Positions 1-7,652 of a stretch of DNA of 56,034 bases are shown piece after piece. Both the position numbers and the translations under genes were made by a program. How positions within the stretch are numbered: the first letter of the stretch is position 1; each line of letters opens with the position of its first letter. The stretch lies in NCBI GenBank assembly GCA_046047495.1, contig JBJOHV010000082.1, forward strand, positions 1-56,034, given 5' to 3'. The stretch is from NORP240 sp046047495 (GTDB lineage Bacteria; Pseudomonadota; Gammaproteobacteria; Pseudomonadales; Pseudohongiellaceae). The notes under the pieces were generated by a model. That model was not told the DNA's origin and searched no databases. It was given only the letters and a program-made list of their open reading frames with translations.

Positions 1-2033
1 CTGTAGGCCACCAGTTGACCCGGCACCTGCACCACGATGCGCTGCCGGCCTTCGTGCTGGTAACTCATCATGCCGTACATGCCGAGGCCCGGCGTTTCGA
101 TGCCCGCCAGACGTTCACCACTGCGCTTGTCCACCGCGTACAGCATGGTGGTCACGCCGTCGTCCGCCAGGGCTGTGTGCAGCAGCAGGTCGGGTGTCAC
201 CATCAGTGCCGAATGGTTCAATCCTCCCAGCCTTTCGATGCCGGAGACCCCGGCCAGCGCGGGATGGTCCTGAATGAATTTTGGCGTGCCGCCGTTGGGC
301 ATCATCCACAGGTGTTCGCCGGTGTTGAGATCGATGGCGGTGATACGACTGTAGGGTGGCTTTTCTAGAGGCAGGCCCTGGGGGCCGCGGACCCCATTGG
401 GGGTGCCCATGCCCACGGCATAGTCAGCGATGGTGACGCCGGTGGGTCGCTCCAGCAGCACGTCGCGCTCGTCACCTGGCACCAGGGTGCGCCAGCCGCA
501 GTTGGTGCGGGAGATGGTGTAGATGATGCCGGTGGCGGGATCCGCCGCCGGTGGCCCGCTGATGTTGGTGCCCCCCAGTTCACCGGGGCACCAGATGGAC
601 CCGATGAGCCCGTGGGGATTGCCCCGTTCCATGGGGGGATTGAAGACGGCACCCAGGCGGTAGTCCTTGACGATTTCAAGAGCCTGCTGACGCAGTTCCG
701 GCGTGTAATCAATCAGACCGTCCTCGGTCAGCTCGATAATGTCGTAGGGCAGCGGCTTGGTGGGGAAGGGTTGGGTGGGTGACAGTTTTTCCCCAGGCAC
801 CTCGGAGGCCGTGACCGGGCGCTCCACGATGGGCCAGATGGGTTCGCCAGTCTCACGGTTGAAGGAATACAGCATGGCCTGCTTGGTGGCCTGGAACACC
901 CCGGGGACACGCCGCCCGTCCACCATCACATCCATCAACAGGGGAGCGGTGGGGGTGTCGTTGTTCCACACGTCGTGATGCACCATCTGGAAATGCCAGC
1001 GGCGCTGGCCTGTGGCCACATCCAGGGCGATCAGGCTGGCGCTGAACAAATTGTCGCCGGGCTGAAAACCGCCGTAGAAATCCACGGTTGCGGCATTTGT
1101 GGGGATGTACACGATGCCCCGCTCGGGGTCCGCCGACAGGGGCGCCCAGGATGACACATCTCCCGTGTAGGACCAGGCATCGCTTTCCCAGGTCTCGTGG
1201 CCCACTTCGCCGGGGCGGGGGATCACATGGAATTTCCAGCGGTGCTCACCGCTGCGGGCATCATAGGCCAGGATGTCCCCCGGCACGTTTTCCTGGCGGG
1301 TCTGGTTGTAGCCCTGCTCGGCGGAGTTGCCCACGATCACCGTGCCGTTCACCACGATGGGCGGTGAGGAGCTGGTGATATAGCCCAGTTCCAGGGGAAT
1401 GCCCAGATAAGGATCATAGGTCTGACCGGAATCCAGCCAGGGGCCCCAGTCGGCGATCAGGTCAGGGATGAGGTCCACCACGCCGGTTTGGGGAAACCCT
1501 TCGATGGCGACCGGCTTGCCCCAGTTTTCCAGAGGGCGCCCGGTGTCCGCATCCAGGGCATAGAGAAAGAAAGCCGGAGTGACGACGAAAACCACGCCGC
1601 GGCCGTCGATTTCACTGTAGGCGACACCCTTGCCCCAGGCAGCCCGCATGGAATATTCCCAGCGGAAGGTATTGGGCTCCCGGAAGGTCCACAGGGTTTC
1701 ACCGCTGGCGGGATCGATGGCCACCACATGGCGGCGCGGGCCTGCCACCGTGAACAGCTTGCCGTCGGCATACACCGGCGTGGCCCGGGGCGGCGTGGCG
1801 CCGAAGCTGGCATCGTTCCAGGTCCAATCCACTTCCAGCTGCGCGAAATTATCCCGCGTGATCTGGTTGAGGGGGGTGGAGCGGGTATGGCCCGCATCGC
1901 CGCCGATATAGGGCCATTCGGCCTCGGCTCGGGCATTGATGTGCTGGGCACTGCTGGGCCAGGCAAGCAACAGTATGGACCACAGGCCGCAACAGGACAG
2001 TAAGCGGGTCAGACGGATTCTTGTTATTGTCAT
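1..2033 (-). CDS. PQQ-dependent dehydrogenase (quinoprotein glucose/alcohol dehydrogenase-like), 3' end cut by window edge
   Basis: The frame is open from ATG at 2033 to base 1 (677 codons) with no stop, so the C-terminus lies outside, probably only a few residues away. It begins with a signal peptide (hydrophobic LLSCCGLWSILLLAWPSSAQ), followed by repeated beta-propeller blades of the PQQ type. Readable stretches are GGDAGHTRSTPLNQI near the N-terminus, VPGDILAYDARSGEHRWKF, HDVWNNDTPTAPLL and QRIVVQVPGQLVAY at the end. The closest family is the soluble or membrane-associated PQQ dehydrogenases that oxidise sugars or alcohols in the periplasm and pass electrons to quinone or cytochrome c. No heme motif is seen, so an external acceptor is needed; the cytochrome gene at 5313-6113 is one candidate. 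The substrate cannot be told. Confidence 0.85.
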   Translation of the reverse strand, partial: MTITRIRLTRLLSCCGLWSILLLAWPSSAQHINARAEAEWPYIGGDAGHTRSTPLNQITRDNFAQLEVDWTWNDASFGATPPRATPVYADGKLFTVAGPRRHVVAIDPASGETLWTFREPNTFRWEYSMRAAWGKGVAYSEIDGRGVVFVVTPAFFLYALDADTGRPLENWGKPVAIEGFPQTGVVDLIPDLIADWGPWLDSGQTYDPYLGIPLELGYITSSSPPIVVNGTVIVGNSAEQGYNQTRQENVPGDILAYDARSGEHRWKFHVIPRPGEVGHETWESDAWSYTGDVSSWAPLSADPERGIVYIPTNAATVDFYGGFQPGDNLFSASLIALDVATGQRRWHFQMVHHDVWNNDTPTAPLLMDVMVDGRRVPGVFQATKQAMLYSFNRETGEPIWPIVERPVTASEVPGEKLSPTQPFPTKPLPYDIIELTEDGLIDYTPELRQQALEIVKDYRLGAVFNPPMERGNPHGLIGSIWCPGELGGTNISGPPAADPATGIIYTISRTNCGWRTLVPGDERDVLLERPTGVTIADYAVGMGTPNGVRGPQGLPLEKPPYSRITAIDLNTGEHLWMMPNGGTPKFIQDHPALAGVSGIERLGGLNHSALMVTPDLLLHTALADDGVTTMLYAVDKRSGERLAGIETPGLGMYGMMSYQHEGRQRIVVQVPGQLVAY

Positions 2034-2059
2034 GCGTCCAGGACCTCTTTGGGGATATC

Positions 2060-2135
2060 TGGTGCCGGTGAAGAGAATTGAACTCCCGACCTCCGCATTA
2101 CGAATGCATTGCTCTACCATCTGAGCTACACCGGC
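2060..2135 (-). tRNA. tRNA-Thr (anticodon CGU)
   Basis: The minus strand folds as a 76-nt cloverleaf. Its seven-base acceptor stem is GCCGGTG (2135-2129) paired with CACCGGC (2070-2064), followed by discriminator A and an encoded CCA (2062-2060). The D arm TAGCTCAGATGGTAGAGCA and the T arm around GTTCAATTC match the bacterial consensus. The anticodon loop TTCGTAA gives CGU, and the whole closely resembles E. coli tRNA-Thr(CGU). It stands alone, with no integrase or repeated attachment site nearby. Confidence 0.96.
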
Positions 2136-2256
2136 GCAGGGGGCGATTATAAGCCACAGAACCTTGATTTGGTTAATACCCGGTTCATTCATTTTGCGGT
2201 AGCTTCCCCGTTTGGGAATCAACCACCATCGATAGACTGGATAGGGGGGATGCGTC

Positions 2257-2646
2257 ATGAGGACTTTCAAGCTCGTGCTCACGGCAATTGCAATCACCTG
2301 GCTGGCTGGCTGCGCCAGTGACGGGGAACGGCCCAGCCTGGAACAGCGTCTGGCCGAGATGGGCTACGAACAGGGAGAGGGCAATGCCCGGATCCCCAGT
2401 TACCGGGTCAATGGCTGGACCTCGGTGGATGACCGCAATCTCATCATTACCGCCGGGGTCAACGACAAATACCTGGTGAAGTTGTTCACACCCTGCTTCA
2501 ATCTGCCGTCTGCTTTCTATATAGGCTTCACCACCCCGACAGGTCGCCTGGACCGCTTCGAAAGCATCATCGTGCGTTCTCCGGGTATCGGTCGGGAGGT
2601 GTGCCGCATCGAGGATATCGTGAGGTTGTATCCGGTCGGCGACTGA
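2257..2646 (+). CDS. Small outer-membrane or periplasmic lipoprotein, unknown function
   Basis: The product has 129 residues and starts at an ATG preceded by a GGGGGG-rich Shine-Dalgarno stretch. The N-terminus MRTFKLVLTAIAITWLAGC is a classic lipoprotein signal with lipobox LAGC, so Cys20 is the predicted acylated residue. The mature part is about 110 residues and has two cysteines (in TPCFNLP and REVCRIED) that could form a disulfide. The general layout (short lipoprotein, RDLxI-like centre, paired cysteines) resembles the DUF6491 family of gammaproteobacterial lipoproteins, but I recognise this only loosely. The next residue after the lipidated Cys is Ala, which does not act as an inner-membrane retention signal, so outer-membrane sorting is expected. 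Confidence 0.8.
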   Translation: MRTFKLVLTAIAITWLAGCASDGERPSLEQRLAEMGYEQGEGNARIPSYRVNGWTSVDDRNLIITAGVNDKYLVKLFTPCFNLPSAFYIGFTTPTGRLDRFESIIVRSPGIGREVCRIEDIVRLYPVGD

Positions 2647-2695
2647 ACGGGCACCAGGGAGTTTTTGGCAGTTTGGTCAAAACCACAGGCCACCG

Positions 2696-3121
2696 ATGAT
2701 CACCTCTCTGCTGGTGTTGTTTGCTGCGGCCTTTCTGGCCGCCACCATTCTGCCGTTTTACTCCGAGGTGGTGTTGTTTGCCCTGCTGACCCAGGGGCTG
2801 GACCCGGTTTTGCTGGTGCTGGCGGCATCCCTGGGCAACACACTGGGGGCGGTGGTCAACTGGTGGCTGGGCCGCTACCTGCTGCGTTTTCAGGACCGCA
2901 AATGGTTTTATTTCACGCCTGAACAGATCGCCAGCGCCCAGCAGTGGTACGCTCGCTACGGGTATGGCAGCCTGCTGCTGGCATGGTTGCCCATCGGGGG
3001 CGACGCCCTGACCCTGGTGGCGGGTATCATGAAAGCCCGCCTGGACCTGTTTGTAGTGCTGGTGGCAGCGGGTAAGACGGCGCGCTATGTTTTCGTCGTG
3101 TTTCTCGGGCACTGGGTCTGA
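2696..3121 (+). CDS. YqaA-like (DedA/SNARE-associated) membrane protein
   Basis: A 141-residue integral membrane protein. Hydrophobic segments fall at about 1-22, 24-60 (with the GNTLGAVVNWWLGRYL signature) and 95-140. The order of a small-residue helix with a reentrant region, a charged loop (FQDRKWFYFTPEQIASAQQWYARYGY) and then LLLAWLPIGGDALTLVAGIMK is that of YqaA, a short DedA relative (E. coli YqaA, 142 residues). DedA proteins are linked to lipid transport and membrane potential; YqaA itself is not well characterised. The start ATG at 2696 has no strong ribosome site. It lies 49 bases after the lipoprotein gene and could be cotranscribed with it. Confidence 0.85.
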   Translation: MITSLLVLFAAAFLAATILPFYSEVVLFALLTQGLDPVLLVLAASLGNTLGAVVNWWLGRYLLRFQDRKWFYFTPEQIASAQQWYARYGYGSLLLAWLPIGGDALTLVAGIMKARLDLFVVLVAAGKTARYVFVVFLGHWV

Positions 3122-3147
3122 AAACACGGCACATTCAAAAACGCGCA

Positions 3148-3175
3148 TTGACAAGGGGTGGTTCGCCTGTATACT
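3148..3175 (+). promoter_or_regulatory. Strong sigma-70 promoter for the cold-shock gene
   Basis: A perfect -35 hexamer TTGACA (3148-3153), a 16-base spacer and TATACT (3170-3175) form a near-consensus promoter. Transcription would start near 3182, which leaves an untranslated leader of about 175 bases before the csp start at 3357. Confidence 0.75.
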
Positions 3176-3181
3176 GCGCTC

Positions 3182-3356
3182 AGCTTGAAACTAAGCTAAT
3201 CAATTTATGCATACCGCCCGAAGTTCTCGAATACAGCCCCGCGCTGTATCCCCAGTTAACACCTCGTACTGTATCCCATAAGTCGCTCTAGCCATATTTC
3301 CAGCCCAAGGTCTGCTTGCAGGCATTTAATTTAATTGAAATTTCAGGAATACAGTT
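3182..3356 (+). promoter_or_regulatory. Long structured 5' leader of csp mRNA (possible thermosensor)
   Basis: The leader is about the length of the E. coli cspA leader (roughly 160 bases), which is known to refold on cold shock. Two hairpins can be read: AGCTT/AAGCT at 3182-3197, right at the predicted 5' end, and ATACAGC-CCCGC-GCTGTAT at 3231-3249. A second copy of the CTGTATCCC text occurs at about 3269-3278. The leader is AT-rich near the start codon. I do not find a close copy of the E. coli cold box. Thermal switching is inferred from length, structure and gene identity. Confidence 0.5.
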
Positions 3357-3566
3357 ATGTCAGGTACACAAACCGGTACGGTCAAATGGTTCAACGAATC
3401 CAAAGGCTTTGGCTTCATCGCCCAGGAATCAGGCCCCGACCTGTTCGCCCATTTCAGCGCCATCAGCGGCAGTGGTTTCAAAACCCTGGTTGAAGGCCAA
3501 AAGGTGAAGTTCACCATCGGCCAGGGCAAGAAAGGCCCACAGGCTGAGAACATCGTCGCGCTCTAA
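3357..3566 (+). CDS. Cold-shock domain protein, CspA family
   Basis: A 69-residue single-domain cold-shock protein. Both RNA-binding motifs are present: KGFGFI (RNP1) at about 16-21 and LFAHFSAI (RNP2-like; the usual form is VFVHFSAI) at about 29-36. The N-terminal TGTVKWFNESKGFGFI is typical of the family. It should bind single-stranded RNA in the cytoplasm and prevent mRNA structure. Its own near-consensus promoter, long leader and terminator make it a single-gene unit. The SD (CAGGAA) is weak, as is common in leader-controlled csp genes. Known cold-inducible and constitutive Csps cannot be told apart by sequence alone; the long leader favours cold control. Confidence 0.95.
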   Translation: MSGTQTGTVKWFNESKGFGFIAQESGPDLFAHFSAISGSGFKTLVEGQKVKFTIGQGKKGPQAENIVAL

Positions 3567-3591
3567 TCGCGCCAGCTGGAAAAAGCAAAAC

Positions 3592-3622
3592 AAAAACGGC
3601 ACCCCAGGGTGCCGTTTTTTTT
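3592..3622. terminator. Bidirectional rho-independent terminator
   Basis: The stem ACGGCACC/GGTGCCGT is followed by eight T on the plus strand and by a T-rich run (TTTTTGTTTT) on the minus strand. It ends csp and the converging PQQ dehydrogenase gene. Confidence 0.9.
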
Positions 3623-3638
3623 ACCGCCCGATTCACTA

Positions 3639-5279
3639 TCAGTCATCCCGCAGGGCAAAGGTGTAAACCACATTGCCGGCCGCCACCGTGACGTACTGCT
3701 TGCCATCCACGGCATAGGTCATGGGCGCCGCATGCACCCGGGCGCCCAGGGTGATATGCCATAACTCTTCTCCTGTGTAGGCATCGAGGGCGTAAAAATA
3801 GCCGTCCACGCTGCCGCTGAATATCAGGCCGCCGGCTGTGCTCATGAGTCCGGCGGTGGTGCGGGGCTGTACGGGGAACTCCCAGACCCGCTCGCCGGTG
3901 GTGGGATCGATGGCCCGGATGGCGCTGAAGTAATTGTCCATGGGTTTGATGTATTGCCCGCCGCCGCCGGTGAAGCGCTCCCCTTCCTCATAATCCTCGT
4001 CACGCTTGAAGAACACCTGCTCGCCGTCAAAGGCATTCACGTAGAACAGTCCGGTCTGGGGATTGTAGGCGGGTGAGAACCAATTGGTGCCACCACCGAT
4101 GGCGGGTGCCACCAGCACACCTTCGTAGGTGGGCGTGGTGCCCGGCGCGCGGATGGGACGACCCATGGCATCGAGGCCCTCGGCCCAGGTCTGCATGGCA
4201 TAGGGCTTGCCCAGGATGAACTGGCCCGTCTCCCGGTCCAGGGTGTAATAGAAGGCATTGCGGTTGGCCCACATCATCACCTTGCGCTCACGACCAGCGA
4301 TCTGGATATCCGCCAGGATGGGAATCTGGATGGCGTCGTAGTCATGCACATCATGGGGAGTGAACTGGAAATGCCAGTCGATGGCTCCGGTATCCGCATC
4401 CAGGGCCAGCACGGAGTCGGTATACAGGTTGTCACCCAGGCGCACATCGCCGTTCCAGTCGGGGCCGGGATTGCCGGTGCCCCAGTACACCAGATCCAGT
4501 TCCGGATCATAGGAACCGGTGATCCAGGTGGCGCCGCCGCCGGTCTGCCAGGAATCCCCCGACCAGCTGGCCACATTGGGATCCCCCGGGCCGGCCACAC
4601 TGTAAGTGCGCCAGGCCAGTTCGCCGGTGGCGGCATCGTAGGCATCGATGAACCCGCGGATGCCGAATTCACCGCCGGCAATGCCGGTCACCACCTTGTC
4701 TTTCACGATCAGAGGTGCAGCCGTCTTGCTGTAGCCCTTCTCGTAATCCGCCACCTCCACATCCCAGCGCACGTTGCCGGTGCGGGCATCGATGGCCACC
4801 AGATGGGCGTCCAGGGTGCTCATGTAGAGGGTCTCTCCCAGGATCGCAACGCCGCGGTTGTTGCGTCCGCAACAGATGCGCAGGTCGTCCGGCAGCTCGT
4901 GATCATAGCGCCAGTACTGACGGCCGGTGACCGCATCCACCGCCACCAGATTGCTGGGGGCCTCGGTGATGAACATGATGCCGTCCACCACCAGCGGGGT
5001 GGTTTCCGCCCGGTCGATCACCGGTATCTGGTAGGCCCAGTGCATTTCCAGGCCAGACACATTGCTGCGGTTGACCTGGTCGAGCCGGCTGTGACGCTGG
5101 CTGTCCAGGGTGCCGGAATACATCAACCAGTTGTTAGGCTCATTCGCCGCGTTCTGCAGGCGCTCCCAGGTGACCGGGCTGAAGGACGGTGTGATGGGCG
5201 CCGCGGTGAGGCTCGGTTCGTCCTGGGCGACAAGGGCAACAGGCAGGCACAGCAGCAGGATGCCGGTCAGTTTTTTCAT
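3639..5279 (-). CDS. PQQ-dependent alcohol dehydrogenase, lanthanide-type signature (XoxF/ExaF-like family)
   Basis: The product has 546 residues when started at ATG 5279, which has GGGGAG eight bases upstream; an ATG 18 bases earlier lacks such a site. A signal peptide (about 1-19) is followed by an eight-bladed PQQ propeller. Key residues match methanol/ethanol dehydrogenases: adjacent Cys136-Cys137 (ICCGRNNRG) for the disulfide under PQQ, metal ligand Glu204 (AGGEFGIRG), Asn270 (GTGNPGPDW) and catalytic Asp313. The residue two positions on is Asp315 (HDYDA). In this family Asp there marks lanthanide-dependent enzymes, while calcium enzymes usually carry Ala, Ser or Thr. It should oxidise an alcohol or aldehyde in the periplasm. 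The diheme cytochrome gene just upstream is the likely electron acceptor. The substrate is unknown. Confidence 0.88.
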   Translation of the reverse strand: MKKLTGILLLCLPVALVAQDEPSLTAAPITPSFSPVTWERLQNAANEPNNWLMYSGTLDSQRHSRLDQVNRSNVSGLEMHWAYQIPVIDRAETTPLVVDGIMFITEAPSNLVAVDAVTGRQYWRYDHELPDDLRICCGRNNRGVAILGETLYMSTLDAHLVAIDARTGNVRWDVEVADYEKGYSKTAAPLIVKDKVVTGIAGGEFGIRGFIDAYDAATGELAWRTYSVAGPGDPNVASWSGDSWQTGGGATWITGSYDPELDLVYWGTGNPGPDWNGDVRLGDNLYTDSVLALDADTGAIDWHFQFTPHDVHDYDAIQIPILADIQIAGRERKVMMWANRNAFYYTLDRETGQFILGKPYAMQTWAEGLDAMGRPIRAPGTTPTYEGVLVAPAIGGGTNWFSPAYNPQTGLFYVNAFDGEQVFFKRDEDYEEGERFTGGGGQYIKPMDNYFSAIRAIDPTTGERVWEFPVQPRTTAGLMSTAGGLIFSGSVDGYFYALDAYTGEELWHITLGARVHAAPMTYAVDGKQYVTVAAGNVVYTFALRDD

Positions 5280-5312
5280 GGTGAATGCTCCCCTCATGGT
5301 GGTAATCCTCGG

Positions 5313-6113
5313 TTAGTTGGCGCGCCGCAGTGAAAACAGGTAGGCGACCAGATCATCCAGTTCCGCGCTGGTCAGGCGCTGCGCGTAGTTCGGCATGGTG
5401 GATGTGGTGATGCGCTGGAACTCACGGGTTTCCTGCTTGCGAAACGACCACAGGTTGGCATCCTCGTCCATGATGCGCAGGGTGAACGTGTCTTCATCCA
5501 TGCGCAGGCCGCGCACCTGGCGTCCATCCGGTAGGGTGGCCTGCACGGTCCACCAGCGCGGCAACACCTCGGCGTCGGGGTCGATGAGGGCGCTCAGCAA
5601 TTCATCAGGATCACGCTGTTCGCCGATGACGGACAAATCCGGTCCCAGGCGGCCGCCCTCGCCATCAATCATGTGGCATCTGGCACAGTCGCCCTTGCCG
5701 CTGAACAGGTTGCGGCCCGCCGTGCCATTTCCCGGCAGTTGGATATTCGCCGGATCGCTGCGCAGGGAGTTGATGAAGGCCACCAGCTGCCAGACTGTGG
5801 AATCCGGCGTGTCGCCGGGCACCGGCAGCATGGCGGTGCCGGCGATGCCTTCCCGCAGAATGGTGAAGATGCCGGCATCCGTGCTGGCGCGATTCAGGCG
5901 ACCGGTGAGATTGGGGGCGCCGGTCTCGTCGTTGCCCCTGGCATCCTGGCCATGGCAGCGGGAACATTGACGCTGGAAGTAGGTTTCGCCGGCGCGCACG
6001 TCCATGGGCGTGTTGAACAGGTTGCCCGTGTCTTCCGCGGCAACCTGGGTGGAGAGCAGCACGGGGACCAGCAGCATCAAGGCTTGCCACCAGGCGGGCT
6101 TGGGAACGGACAT
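5313..6113 (-). CDS. Periplasmic diheme c-type cytochrome, probable partner of the PQQ dehydrogenase
   Basis: The start ATG at 6113 is preceded by AAAGGAGG; longer open sequence upstream is not needed. The protein has 266 residues with a signal peptide ending near VAAED (residue 27). Two heme-binding motifs are present, CSRCH (50-54) and CARCH (143-147). The N-terminal domain is a class I cytochrome with probable Met ligand in the TAMLP segment. The second part (RLGPDLSVIGEQRDPDELLSALIDPDAE) resembles the putative heme-binding domain often fused to planctomycete-type dehydrogenases, with a C-terminal SELDDLVAYLFSL helix. The gene is 33 bases before the quinoprotein gene on the same strand, so the two form an operon in which the cytochrome accepts electrons from PQQ. 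Confidence 0.9.
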   Translation of the reverse strand: MSVPKPAWWQALMLLVPVLLSTQVAAEDTGNLFNTPMDVRAGETYFQRQCSRCHGQDARGNDETGAPNLTGRLNRASTDAGIFTILREGIAGTAMLPVPGDTPDSTVWQLVAFINSLRSDPANIQLPGNGTAGRNLFSGKGDCARCHMIDGEGGRLGPDLSVIGEQRDPDELLSALIDPDAEVLPRWWTVQATLPDGRQVRGLRMDEDTFTLRIMDEDANLWSFRKQETREFQRITTSTMPNYAQRLTSAELDDLVAYLFSLRRAN

Positions 6114-6353
6114 GGCGCCTCCTTTATTATTTGTTGTTCTTGTTACTTGGTATTGTGGTGCCGGCTGCATTTCAGGGGCGCTGCCCAAGGCAGTGCAGTG
6201 GCCGGTTACGGTTGTCCGCCAATGAGATTAAGCGGCACATTGGAAAATGTCCATCCTTATCCCCGGGGCCGGATCAAGATGCGGAAAAGCCTTTGAGCAG
6301 TTCGCAGGCTGTGACAAGATCATGGCCACACCTGTGACAGAAATGGAACCGCC

Positions 6354-7652
6354 ATGAACGCCGATGCTCGGGCATTGCTGGACCAGATGCTGGGATTGTG
6401 GCAGCAGGTGCTGTCTGTGGTGTCCGAGCCGGTGGTTGTGTTGCAGGCCGGTGTCGTTGTGCTGCTGCTGATTGCTTCCCGCATCATCGCGGCCCGGGTC
6501 GAGCCAGCATTGGAGGCCCAGGCCCGTACCATCAAGGGCAAACCCCGTCAGCTGCGTTTCATCATCAACATCCTGCGGCGCTCCCGCTGGCTGATGTTCG
6601 TGGTGCTGTTGTTGTTTGCACTGGTGTTGATGCGCAGCGTCAACTGGCCGGCCTCGACCCGGCTGGTCTATATCGTGTTTCTGCTGGCCCTGGCCTGGTT
6701 TGTGATCGCGGTGGCGTCCCACACCATGCGCAGCAAGTTCATGGCCCGACTGATCGCCATCGCCGGCTGGATCTATGTGGCCCTCGCCATCCTGGGCATC
6801 ACCGACGAAGTAGGGTCATTGCTGGACAGCACAGCCTTCGCCGTGGGCAACGTCCGTATCTCCCTGCTGCTGGTGATGAAGACGGTGTTCTTTCTGGGGT
6901 TCACGTTGTGGTTGGCAGTGTCAGTCGGCAATCTGCTGGAAACCCGCATCCAGCGCACCGAGGAACTCACACCCTCTCTGCGGGTACTGCTGGGCAAGGT
7001 CCTCAAGATAACCCTCATCATCATTGCCACCCTGGTTGCCATTGCGGGCATCGGCATCGACCTGACCGTATTCACCGTGTTCTCCGGCGCCATCGGGGTG
7101 GGCATCGGTTTTGGACTGCAGAAGGTGGTGTCCAATTTCATCTCCGGCATCATCATCCTGATGGATGAGTCCATCAAACCCGGCGATACCATTTCCCTGG
7201 GGGAAACCTTTGGCTGGATCCGCGAATTGCGAGCCCGCTTCGTGTCGGTGGTGACCCAGGATGGCAAGGAGTATCTGATTCCCAACGAGGACTTCATCAC
7301 CCAGCGGGTGATCAACTGGTCTTTTTCGGATGACCTGGTGCGACTCGATGTGCCGTTCGGTGTCGCCTATGACGCTGATCCCCACCAGGTGACACGGCTG
7401 GCCATCGAAGCGGCCGCGGGAGTGGATCGGGTGGTTGCCACCCAGCAGCCGGTATGCTGGCTCACCGAATTCGGCGATTCATCCCTGAATTTCCTGCTGC
7501 GATTCTGGATCCGGGATCCACAAAACGGCCTGACCAATGTGCGCGGCAAGGTGTTGTTGGCGCTATGGGATACCTTCAAGGCCAATGGGGTGAAGATTCC
7601 CTATCCCCATCGGGAAGTCATTTTGCACTCAGACCCGCATCCAGGGGCGTAG
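6354..7652 (+). CDS. Mechanosensitive channel, MscS family
   Basis: A 432-residue membrane protein. Hydrophobic helices lie at about 28-50, 78-96, 102-122, 130-146, 165-190 and 213-245. The pore helix GVGIGFGLQKVVSNFISGII is the TM3 signature of MscS. After it comes the beta domain (KPGDTISLGETFGWIREL, TQDGKEYLIPNEDFI) and the alpha/beta C-terminal cage. It is longer than E. coli MscS (286) because of extra N-terminal helices, like YnaI or YbdG. It should release solutes upon hypo-osmotic shock. The stop codon lies 24 bases inside the converging gene on the other strand. The SD is weak (GGAACC). Confidence 0.93.
   Translation: MNADARALLDQMLGLWQQVLSVVSEPVVVLQAGVVVLLLIASRIIAARVEPALEAQARTIKGKPRQLRFIINILRRSRWLMFVVLLLFALVLMRSVNWPASTRLVYIVFLLALAWFVIAVASHTMRSKFMARLIAIAGWIYVALAILGITDEVGSLLDSTAFAVGNVRISLLLVMKTVFFLGFTLWLAVSVGNLLETRIQRTEELTPSLRVLLGKVLKITLIIIATLVAIAGIGIDLTVFTVFSGAIGVGIGFGLQKVVSNFISGIIILMDESIKPGDTISLGETFGWIRELRARFVSVVTQDGKEYLIPNEDFITQRVINWSFSDDLVRLDVPFGVAYDADPHQVTRLAIEAAAGVDRVVATQQPVCWLTEFGDSSLNFLLRFWIRDPQNGLTNVRGKVLLALWDTFKANGVKIPYPHREVILHSDPHPGA

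Noticed and set aside
2060..2135. tRNA-Thr as an integration site of a genomic island
   Set aside because: No integrase gene or repeated tRNA end was found nearby.
4344..5333. 329-codon plus-strand frame opposite the PQQ alcohol dehydrogenase
   Set aside because: A mirror frame; the sense protein has all catalytic residues.
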